Assembly: GCA_030045215.1 (NCBI GenBank)
Contig: JASIBJ010000430.1
Coordinates: 1-8,897 of the forward strand
Reading direction: 5' to 3'
From: Streptosporangiaceae bacterium
Lineage (GTDB): Bacteria > Actinomycetota > Actinomycetes > Streptosporangiales > Streptosporangiaceae
DNA: 8,897 bases
Under the pieces are notes generated by a model. It had not been told where the DNA came from and ran no database searches. It worked only from the letters and a program-made list of their open reading frames with translations. Made by a program: the position numbers and the translations under genes. Of this stretch, positions 1 to 5,629 are shown one piece after another (positions within the stretch are counted from its first letter, which is position 1; the number at the start of each line of letters is the position of its first letter).

Positions 1-7
1 CGTATCA

Positions 8-193
8 CTACTTGGCGATGGTCGCCCTCTCCTTTCCTTCAGTGTCAGCGTCCTTAAGCCAAAAACCGTCGATGTCAATGTGACAGGGGTCCATGTCCTC
101 ACGCTCGCATGCTTCACCCCCGGTATCACTTCGGCGGCCAGTTCGGCGAACATAGAGGTCGCGTGGGGAAACGCACGTGTGACTGAAGCACAC
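8..193 (-). CDS. Doubtful small hypothetical ORF (61 codons)
   Basis: A 61-codon open frame starts with GTG at 193 and stops with TAG at 8-10. A shorter form would begin at an ATG at 94 and encode about 28 residues, including HIDIDGFWLKDADTEGK. I recognise no family, signal peptide or membrane segment. Base composition here is clearly less GC-rich than in the neighbouring genes, and third positions are not strongly G/C. No convincing Shine-Dalgarno sequence precedes either start. It lies just downstream of the lipoprotein gene on the same strand. It may be a real short gene, a remnant of transferred DNA, or non-coding. Confidence 0.2.
   Translation of the reverse strand: MCFSHTCVSPRDLYVRRTGRRSDTGGEACEREDMDPCHIDIDGFWLKDADTEGKERATIAK
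177..193 (-). terminator. Weak hairpin after the lipoprotein gene
   Basis: GTGTG at 177-181 can pair with CACAC at 189-193 around a 7-nt loop, 10 nt beyond the lipoprotein stop codon (204-206). The stem is only 5 bp and has no T-tract, so a terminator role is tentative. It overlaps the GTG start of the doubtful 61-codon ORF. Confidence 0.2.
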
Positions 194-203
194 TGACCGC
201 TCG

Positions 204-1547
204 CTACGGGAGGCTATCCAGCCGGACCGTCTCGAGCTGATTCGAGGCGAAGTTCGCGACTAGCAGCAGCTGACCGCCTGGACCTGAGGCGATGTCACGC
301 GGGAACGCGCCTGACGGCAGGTAGCCGAGTAGGGCTGGTCGGCCGGCCAGCACGTCTGCGACATCGACCACGGCGAGATTGGGATGCTCGCCAGGGATGT
401 CGAACCGATCCGAGTCCGCAATGACAAGCAGCTGGCCGTCCCTGGCCACGCCGATCCCGACGGGCAGTTCGCCTACCCTGATGCTCGCCAGCAGCGGATG
501 CCGGGAGCCGTCCGCAAGGGCACTCGCCGAGAAGGCCAGCAGCGCATCGCTGGCGCGGGCCGTGACCCAGACCACCCGTCCGTCGTCCGAGGTGATCACG
601 CGCACCGGATTGCACCCTGCCGGGACTCGGGTGATGACCGAGTGCGCGGGGTCTGTCTCAGCCCGCGCGACGCTGATAACGCTCAGCGAGCCGACGTTGC
701 CGGTCGTCCCGGTGGCCTCGCTGGTCGAGTACAGCCATTTGCCATCCGGCGAGACGGCCAGCCCGACCGGCGCGAACTGGGTCGGTATCGCCCCGACGTA
801 GCTGGCCGTGCCGTAATGACCTGCCAGCGCCCGGCTGAGGTTGAAGACAGCGACCTTATCGGCCCCTTCCTCGCTGACGAAGGCGTACCGGCCGTCCGGC
901 GTCACGGTTACCTCGATGACGCCCGCGATCCGCCCGCCCGGCACGGTGACCTGACCGAGGACGGGGTCCTTGCCGCCGTGCTCGGCAGCGGCCGTGCTGA
1001 TGACGGTGATGCCGTCCACGAGGTGGTTGACCGCCAGCAGGTACCGGCCATCCGGGGTCAGCACGGCACCGGCAAGGGCGAACATGATGCCGTGGCCGGT
1101 GTTGGCGCCGATCTCGCGGATTAGCCGGGCCGGGCCGGCAGCGCCGATCCTGACGACGCCGACGGTATCGTCCAGGGCCACGAATCCCCAGTGATCGTCA
1201 GGCATCACCGCGACGCCGAACGGCATGCTCGGCAACCTCAAGGTCGCCCGGCGGCGGGCGGGGACTCGGACCGAGACGAGCGGCATCCTGGTCAGCGTCA
1301 CCAGCGACCTGGGCAGCTCGGGAGCTCGCTGCGTCGCGGTCGTGCAGCCCGGCAGGGTTGCGGAAACCGTGCCGTAGCCCTGCATGGTGACCGGTGGCGG
1401 GGGCTTCACCGCCGGGGCGCGGGCCGCGGTCCGGGAGGGAGCGCCTGAGCAGGCGGCCAGCACGACGATGGCCGCCAGGGTTCCACTGGCTAGCCCGCCC
1501 GGCACAGCGCCGCGGACTAAGCCGAAGCGGTTGACGCGACGGCGCAT
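204..1547 (-). CDS. YncE/YVTN-type beta-propeller lipoprotein
   Basis: Encodes 447 residues from the ATG at 1547. The N-terminus is a lipoprotein signal: MRRRVNRF n-region, hydrophobic stretch at about 19-32, and lipobox LAAC with the acceptor Cys at residue 33, so the mature protein should be lipid-anchored outside the membrane. A short Ala/Pro-rich linker follows. From about residue 105 to the end there are seven recurring blades, each built around a PDG-like turn (VMPDDHWGF, LTPDGRYLL, VTPDGRYAF, VSPDGKWLY, TSDDGRVVW, VARDGQLLV, SGPGGQLLL) followed by a strand such as VAVFNL or LAVVDV. This is the YncE/YVTN (lactonase-like) seven-bladed propeller fold. I see no catalytic set that fixes a reaction; a ligand-, cell-wall- or protein-binding role is as likely as an enzyme. 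A TTG at 1586 would add 13 residues before the basic n-region. The ATG is preferred because it gives a normal signal peptide and has GGGGG 7 nt upstream. It is transcribed divergently from the monooxygenase unit. Confidence 0.85.
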   Translation of the reverse strand: MRRRVNRFGLVRGAVPGGLASGTLAAIVVLAACSGAPSRTAARAPAVKPPPPVTMQGYGTVSATLPGCTTATQRAPELPRSLVTLTRMPLVSVRVPARRRATLRLPSMPFGVAVMPDDHWGFVALDDTVGVVRIGAAGPARLIREIGANTGHGIMFALAGAVLTPDGRYLLAVNHLVDGITVISTAAAEHGGKDPVLGQVTVPGGRIAGVIEVTVTPDGRYAFVSEEGADKVAVFNLSRALAGHYGTASYVGAIPTQFAPVGLAVSPDGKWLYSTSEATGTTGNVGSLSVISVARAETDPAHSVITRVPAGCNPVRVITSDDGRVVWVTARASDALLAFSASALADGSRHPLLASIRVGELPVGIGVARDGQLLVIADSDRFDIPGEHPNLAVVDVADVLAGRPALLGYLPSGAFPRDIASGPGGQLLLVANFASNQLETVRLDSLP

Positions 1548-1554
1548 TCCCTGA

Positions 1555-1559
1555 CCCCC
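1555..1559 (-). promoter_or_regulatory. SD-like GGGGG for the lipoprotein gene
   Basis: On the minus strand GGGGG lies 7 nt before the ATG at 1547, and an additional AGGGA abuts that ATG. This supports the ATG over the upstream TTG at 1586. It is G-rich rather than a canonical GGAGG. Confidence 0.45.
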
Positions 1560-1603
1560 GTAACGCGTACCTGCCAGCGCAGCCAACGGGCGGGCTCGGC
1601 TGC

Positions 1604-1740
1604 TCAGATGACCACCGCCCGAACCATGCCCGTTTCATCATGAAGCGGGCTAATTGAGGATATAACAATTGCGGCGGAAGTGCCTTCTTGGGAAATCCGG
1701 CTACGGGCCTCGACCACCCGCTCGAAATCGCCAACAGGGC
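1604..1740 (-). pseudogene. Possible PAS-domain C-terminal remnant
   Basis: In the minus frame ending at the TGA at 1604-1606 the translation contains DFERVVEARSRISQEGT and then ISPLHDETGMVRAVVI. This resembles the last strands of PAS sensor domains, whose typical pattern is a basic segment, a Gly-Thr turn, then SPI/LRDE-x-GR-V and hydrophobic residues. The usual continuation (A/I-RDIT and a downstream output domain) is missing because the frame stops. No convincing PAS start is visible upstream in this frame. Third positions are less GC-biased here than in intact genes. I read this as a decayed fragment; chance resemblance is possible because the match is short. Confidence 0.25.
1628..1650. 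promoter_or_regulatory. 23-bp near-perfect palindrome, candidate operator
   Basis: The left half GCCCGTTTCAT (1628-1638) and right half ATGAAGCGGGC (1640-1650) flank a single central base at 1639. Ten of eleven half-site positions are complementary; the one mismatch (1633/1645) is a T/G wobble. The site lies in the divergent region 81 bp upstream of the lipoprotein ATG and 372 bp upstream of the monooxygenase ATG. Next to it is an AT-rich patch with TATAAC at 1661-1666, which resembles a -10 element for rightward transcription, but there is no good -35 match. Size and symmetry fit a dimeric regulator such as TetR, GntR or MarR, but no such regulator gene is in the window. The same bases also fit a PAS-like reading frame, so the symmetry could be coincidental. 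Confidence 0.4.
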
Positions 1741-2021
1741 CGGCAGCGTCGGCCGGCGACCGGGGCGATGCGGCTGACGACATCGACGTGACCGCGCATG
1801 TCCTGGGGACAGCATGCAGCAGCACGTGGCGGGCGCCTCCACTTTTACGTTACTACGCACCGGGGGGCTTGCGGCAAGACCACAGTCATGCCGCAGAATG
1901 GCTGGCCGGTCGAAACCTCCCGGACTTGGGGGCGCGAGGTGCGTGTGTTGTCGAGGACGAATGGGTCGGTCAGCCCAGCCGTCGGGGAACGGGCCCGGCG
2001 CGTGACGACGGGGGTGCGGCG
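1651..2021. other. Long leader / intergenic region before the monooxygenase unit
   Basis: About 370 nt without a confident gene. The left part holds an AT-rich patch with AATTG (1652-1656) facing CAATT (1666-1670). An 11-bp palindrome, CTTGC-G-GCAAG, sits at 1868-1878. The downstream monooxygenase frame stays open back to a GTG at 1680, but the extra 114 residues have no recognisable domain and precede the normal start of a Rossmann fold. A 45-codon plus frame (ATG 1888) ends at TGA 2023-2025, overlapping the monooxygenase ATG as ATGA. No convincing sigma-70-type promoter with both elements was found. Confidence 0.5.
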
Positions 2022-3497
2022 ATGACCCGCCATGCCGTGGTAATCGCCGGCGGAGGTCCGACCGGGATGGTTCTGGCGGCCGAGTTGGCGTTGGCGAAGG
2101 TCGACGTGGCGATCGTCGAACGGCGCGCCAGCCAGCAGATCGAGAGCTCGCGCTCCGGCGGCCTCCAGTCGCGCACCATCGAGGTGCTCGACCAGCGCGG
2201 CGTCGCCAATCGGTTCCTGGCCGAGGGGAAGGCGATGCAGGTCCAGGCGTACGCCGGGATCCCCCTGGACATCAGCGACTTCCCCACCCGGCACAACTAC
2301 GGGCTCGCCTTGTGGCAGAGCCATTTCGAGCGCATCCTGGCCGCCTGGGTCGACGAGCTGGGCGTGCCGATCACTCGCGAACGTGAGGTGACGGGCTTCG
2401 CCCAGGACGACACCGGTGTCGACGTCGAGCTCTCCGACGGCACTTCAATGCGAGCGGCATATCTCGTCGGGTGCGATGGAGGACGCAGCCTGATCCGCAA
2501 AGCAGCCGGCATCGAGTTCCCCGGGTGGGATCCGACAACCAGCTGGCTGATCGCCGAAGTCGAAGTGACCGAGGATACGCCGCGGGGCATCCGCCGCCAG
2601 GGCGCGGGCGTCCACGCCCTCCACCGGATGGAGGACGGCCGGACGGTGCGGGTCGTACTGACGGAGGAGCATGTCGAACACGCCGGCGAGCCCACCCTGG
2701 AGGATCTCAGCGAGGCGCTCATCGGGGTCTACGGGACGGACTTCGGGGTGCATAGCCCGTCCTGGATCTCTCGTTTCACCGACATGACCCGGCAGGCGGC
2801 GTCCTACCGCCAGGGACGGGTGCTACTCGCGGGCGATGCCGCCCACGTGCATCCCCCGCAAGGCGGACAGGGCCTCAACACCTGTGTGCAGGATGCCGTC
2901 AATCTCGGGTGGAAGCTCGCCCAGGTGGTCAACGGGACATCACCAGAAAGTCTGCTCGACACCTACCACGCCGAGCGGCACCCGGTGGCTGCCCGCGTAC
3001 TCCAGAACACCATGGCGCAGATCGCGCTCAGCCGGACCGACGATCGCACCGGGGCGTTGCGCGACACCATGACCCATCTGCTGGGCATGGACGAGCCGCG
3101 CAAGCGGATCGCCGGGATGATCTGCGGCCTGGACATCCACTACGACCTCGGGAATGGACACCCGCTGCTCGGGCGCAGAATGCCCGACCTCGACCTCGTC
3201 ACTGCAGACGGCCCGCTTCGCGTATTCAGATTGCTGCACGACGCCCGGCCTGTGCTGCTGAACCTCGGCGAGCCCGGAGGCTTCGACATCACGCCGTGGG
3301 CGGACCGGGTGCAGCTGATCGACGCCAAATATGCCGGCCCGTGGGAGCTTCCAGTACTGGGCCCGGTCGCCGCTCCCGCGGCCGTGTTGATCCGGCCCGA
3401 CGGACATGTCGCCTGGGTCGAAGGCCAAACCGACCTCGGACTCCATGACGCCCTCACCACCTGGTTCGGGCCGCCCGCCCCACGGTCTCGCAGCTAG
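2022..3497 (+). CDS. Class A FAD monooxygenase, Rox/PgaE-like
   Basis: A 491-residue NAD(P)H- and FAD-dependent aromatic hydroxylase, predicted cytoplasmic. The N-terminus has the Rossmann dinucleotide motif GGGPTG (10-15) and the ribose-binding acidic residue E33. The central GCDGGRS (150-156) is the family's DG motif that helps bind FAD and NAD(P)H. GDAAHVHPPQGGQGLN (271-286) is the second FAD motif. A C-terminal thioredoxin-like, non-catalytic domain spans about 385-485. The stretch GTDFGVHSPSWISRF and the run LLDTYHAERHPVAARVL strongly recall rifampicin monooxygenase (Rox) and the anthracycline/angucycline hydroxylases (PgaE, RdmE), and the length fits that group. The substrate cannot be decided between a rifamycin-like drug and another polycyclic phenol. 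The ATG at 2022 is chosen because the Rossmann strand begins at once and GGGGG (2010-2014) lies 7 nt upstream. It is first in a three-gene plus-strand unit. Confidence 0.9.
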   Translation: MTRHAVVIAGGGPTGMVLAAELALAKVDVAIVERRASQQIESSRSGGLQSRTIEVLDQRGVANRFLAEGKAMQVQAYAGIPLDISDFPTRHNYGLALWQSHFERILAAWVDELGVPITREREVTGFAQDDTGVDVELSDGTSMRAAYLVGCDGGRSLIRKAAGIEFPGWDPTTSWLIAEVEVTEDTPRGIRRQGAGVHALHRMEDGRTVRVVLTEEHVEHAGEPTLEDLSEALIGVYGTDFGVHSPSWISRFTDMTRQAASYRQGRVLLAGDAAHVHPPQGGQGLNTCVQDAVNLGWKLAQVVNGTSPESLLDTYHAERHPVAARVLQNTMAQIALSRTDDRTGALRDTMTHLLGMDEPRKRIAGMICGLDIHYDLGNGHPLLGRRMPDLDLVTADGPLRVFRLLHDARPVLLNLGEPGGFDITPWADRVQLIDAKYAGPWELPVLGPVAAPAAVLIRPDGHVAWVEGQTDLGLHDALTTWFGPPAPRSRS

Positions 3498-3590
3498 GAA
3501 ACTACGCGCGCCTGACCGTCATCGCGTTCGAGGCAGACGAACTTGAGCTGACAGGCGCGGCGCTGGACAAAGTCTGAGCAAGGATTGCCT
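3498..3590 (+). other. Gap between the two monooxygenase genes
   Basis: A 93-nt spacer in frame 2 reads as a coding-like tail, VIAFEADELELTGAALDKV, ending with TGA at 3575-3577, just before the Shine-Dalgarno sequence of the next gene. No start codon opens this frame after its previous stop at 3446-3448. It may be the remnant 3' end of a lost gene. No terminator hairpin is visible, which is consistent with co-transcription across the gap. Confidence 0.3.
3580..3584 (+). promoter_or_regulatory. Shine-Dalgarno AAGGA deciding the start of the second monooxygenase
   Basis: AAGGA lies 6 nt before the ATG at 3591 and directly abuts the alternative TTG at 3585. This spacing selects the ATG at 3591. 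Confidence 0.6.
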
Positions 3591-5186
3591 ATGAGCAACT
3601 CCCGGCAGATCCGCGCGTCTGTCGTGGTCGTGGGCGGCGGACCAGTCGGGCTCGGTCTGGCGACCGCGCTCGGCCAGGCGGGGATACGGACCGTGCTGGT
3701 GGAACGCGGTCGGGAGCCGTCGACGATCCCGAAGGGACAGAACCTGACGGCGCGGAGCCTGGAGCACTTCTACTTCTGGGACTGCGCCGATCAGCTACGC
3801 GCCGCACGGCTGCTGCCACCGGGTTTCCCGATTGGGGGCATTACCGCGTACGAGAACCTGGCGGGCGAGTACTGGTACGCCCCGCCCGGCCGCGAGACGG
3901 TGGGCGACTTCTACTTCGAGCGGGCTGAGCGGCTCCCGCAGTACCTGACCGAGTCTGTGCTGCGCAACCGGGTCGCCGCCCTGGACTCCGTGATCGGGAT
4001 GTTCGGCTGGTCAGCCGTTCGCGTCTCCCTGGAAGATGGCGGTGCGGGCGTCACCGCACTGAACGACCTGGGCGAGACGCGCGAGATCCGGGCTGCTTTC
4101 GTGGTCGGGTGCGACGGTGTGCATTCGCTGGTCCGGGACCAAGCCGGAATCACCTGCAGCGGGAATGACCTGGGCCAGCGGATGGTCCTGGCCGTCTGCC
4201 GATCGGCCGAGCTGAACCGGGGCCTGGAGCGCTTTCCTCAGAGGACGACATACCGCGTGCTGCACCCGGAACTGCGGGGGTACTGGCGGTTCTTCGGACG
4301 GGTGGACGCGACGCAGACCTGGTTCTTTCACGCCCCGGTGCCCGCAGATGCGACCACCGGAACCCTGGACGCGCATGCCCTCGTCGAGCAGGCGGCCGGT
4401 TTCCCGGTGACCTGCGAGTTCGACTACGTGGGCTTGTGGAACATGCGGATCGACATCGCTGACACCTACCGGCGTGGCCGTGCGTTGATCGCCGGTGACG
4501 CAGCGCACAGCCATCCGCCCTACGGTGCCCACGGTCTGAACACCGGGCTCGAGGATGCCGTCAACCTGGGGTGGAAGCTCGCCGCCGTGCTGCGAGGATG
4601 GGGCCCATCCGCGCTGCTGGACACCTATACCGCCGAGCGGCGCCCGATCAGCGTCGAGACCACCCAGGCGATCATCGACGGGATCGCGGGCGACCGGGCG
4701 TTTCTTGAGCGCTATAACCCTCTCCGTGATCGCAGCGAGTTCGAGCGGGCCTGGGGCGGCCGCACCGTAGGAGAGGTCGCGCCCGCCTCGTACGAGCCTC
4801 ACTACGAGGGGTCGCCGATCGTATGGGGACCGGCAGGCTCGGCTTGTAGCGTTCGTGGTCACCATGTATTCGAGGCACGAGCCGGGCATCACCTGTCCCC
4901 CGCAGTGCTGTCCTCAGGGCGCAATGTCTTCGAAGAACTCGGGCGCGGCTACACGCTGATTGCGCTGACGCAAGACCTGGCAGCCGTTGCGGCGTTCCAG
5001 GCCGCCGCTCGGGCCATGCCGATGCCGCTGCACCTGGTCGTCGACACCCTGGAGGGCGGGCGAACCGCCTACGGGTGGCAGTACATCCTTGTCCGGCCTG
5101 ACCAGCACGTCGCGTGGGCAGGCAACGAGCCGCCAGCCGATCCGACGGCACTGCTGCGCAGAGTTGCCGGCAGGGCTGAGGAATGA
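3591..5186 (+). CDS. Class A FAD monooxygenase, phenol hydroxylase/MhpA-like
   Basis: A 531-residue flavin monooxygenase of the p-hydroxybenzoate hydroxylase fold. Visible motifs are GGGPVG (15-20) for the FAD ADP moiety, E38 at the end of the second strand, GCDGVHS (173-179) as the DG motif, and GDAAHSHPPYGAHGLN (302-317) as the second FAD-binding motif. The C-terminal region, about 420-531, contains GHHVFEARAGHHL and a thioredoxin-like segment ending near LVRPDQHVAWAG, as in MhpA-type and polyketide hydroxylases. The reaction should be NAD(P)H-dependent hydroxylation or Baeyer-Villiger-type oxidation of an aromatic substrate; the exact substrate is not readable. It diverges strongly from the preceding monooxygenase (for example PKGQNLTARSLEHF where the first has SGGLQSRTIEVLD), so the pair is not a recent duplication. 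The next gene begins 22 nt after its stop, so co-transcription is likely. Confidence 0.88.
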   Translation: MSNSRQIRASVVVVGGGPVGLGLATALGQAGIRTVLVERGREPSTIPKGQNLTARSLEHFYFWDCADQLRAARLLPPGFPIGGITAYENLAGEYWYAPPGRETVGDFYFERAERLPQYLTESVLRNRVAALDSVIGMFGWSAVRVSLEDGGAGVTALNDLGETREIRAAFVVGCDGVHSLVRDQAGITCSGNDLGQRMVLAVCRSAELNRGLERFPQRTTYRVLHPELRGYWRFFGRVDATQTWFFHAPVPADATTGTLDAHALVEQAAGFPVTCEFDYVGLWNMRIDIADTYRRGRALIAGDAAHSHPPYGAHGLNTGLEDAVNLGWKLAAVLRGWGPSALLDTYTAERRPISVETTQAIIDGIAGDRAFLERYNPLRDRSEFERAWGGRTVGEVAPASYEPHYEGSPIVWGPAGSACSVRGHHVFEARAGHHLSPAVLSSGRNVFEELGRGYTLIALTQDLAAVAAFQAAARAMPMPLHLVVDTLEGGRTAYGWQYILVRPDQHVAWAGNEPPADPTALLRRVAGRAEE

Positions 5187-5208
5187 CGACCGGCCCATAC
5201 TTCAATCC

Positions 5209-5592
5209 ATGACCGAGATTGCATCGCTTGTGTTGTTTGCCGCGGACACCGGGGTGACCGGCGAGTTTTACCGCGCGATCGGACTTGATCTAGAAGAAGA
5301 GCTGCACGAGGAAGGCAGCGCAGTACATCTGGCCGTCGAACTTGGCCCTGTGCACTTCGCAATCTACGAGGCTGCGACACCGGGCCACGCGCCGGAAAGG
5401 CGCTCCGTCGGTGACATGTTCCCAGGGTTCTACGTCGGCTCCCTTGACGACGTGACGACCGCGCTGCGGCGGCTCGGCGCGCCGATCATCAGAGAGCACG
5501 AGGACATGCCGTGGGGCTGCCGCATCGTCGTCCGGGACCCAGACGGCCGGGCCGTCGAGGTGAACCAGAAGGAACACTGCCCCAGCACATAG
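5209..5592 (+). CDS. VOC (glyoxalase/bleomycin-resistance fold) protein
   Basis: A 127-residue protein made of two beta-alpha-beta-beta-beta modules, a normal size for single-domain VOC proteins. Module one includes the early FYRAIGLDL helix-strand and then VHFAIYEA. Module two includes GFYVGSLDDVTTALRRLGA and the closing IVVRDPDGRAVEVNQ, the signature VOC end. At the positions where metalloenzyme members carry His at the start of each module, this protein has Leu (SLVLF) and Phe/Tyr (GFYVG), while the terminal Glu (VEVN) is kept. It may therefore bind a small molecule rather than act as a metal enzyme. The ATG at 5209 has no clear Shine-Dalgarno sequence, but no other standard start fits; it is 22 nt beyond the upstream stop, so translation may be coupled. 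It is last in the monooxygenase unit and could bind, isomerise or cleave an oxidised product. Confidence 0.85.
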   Translation: MTEIASLVLFAADTGVTGEFYRAIGLDLEEELHEEGSAVHLAVELGPVHFAIYEAATPGHAPERRSVGDMFPGFYVGSLDDVTTALRRLGAPIIREHEDMPWGCRIVVRDPDGRAVEVNQKEHCPST

Positions 5593-5607
5593 CCGAAGCA
5601 GTGTTCC
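5571..5607. terminator. 10-bp hairpin enclosing the VOC stop codon
   Basis: GGAACACTGC (5571-5580) pairs perfectly with GCAGTGTTCC (5598-5607) around a 17-nt loop that contains the TAG stop of the VOC gene (5590-5592). The anti-sigma gene converges on it from the right, so it could end transcription from both sides. There is no T-tract on either side, common for actinobacterial terminators. Confidence 0.5.
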
Positions 5608-5616
5608 GCCGGTCAA

Positions 5617-5629
5617 GCGGCTCAGCCGC
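5617..5629. terminator. Small hairpin at the anti-sigma stop codon
   Basis: GCGGC (5617-5621) and GCCGC (5625-5629) form a 5-bp stem whose three-base loop is exactly the stop codon of the minus-strand anti-sigma gene. It may add to the neighbouring 10-bp hairpin; alone it is weak evidence of termination. Confidence 0.25.

Noticed and set aside
384..1124. 246-codon plus-strand ORF opposite the lipoprotein gene
   Set aside because: The opposite strand encodes a regular seven-blade propeller; this frame is Asp/Arg-rich and patternless.
1680..2021. 114-residue N-terminal extension of the first monooxygenase from the GTG at 1680
   Set aside because: No domain is recognisable, the Rossmann strand starts right after the ATG at 2022, and long open frames are expected by chance in GC-rich DNA.
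3585..3590. TTG start adding two residues to the second monooxygenase
   Set aside because: It directly abuts the AAGGA Shine-Dalgarno sequence, leaving no spacer; the ATG at 3591 has a normal 6-nt spacer.
4011..4892. 293-codon minus-strand ORF opposite the second monooxygenase
   Set aside because: It is antisense to a gene with full FAD motifs, its translation shows no family, and it is typical of GC-rich shadow frames.
2022..5186. The two monooxygenases as a recent tandem duplication
   Set aside because: They share only family motifs; the substrate-domain and N-terminal segments differ widely.
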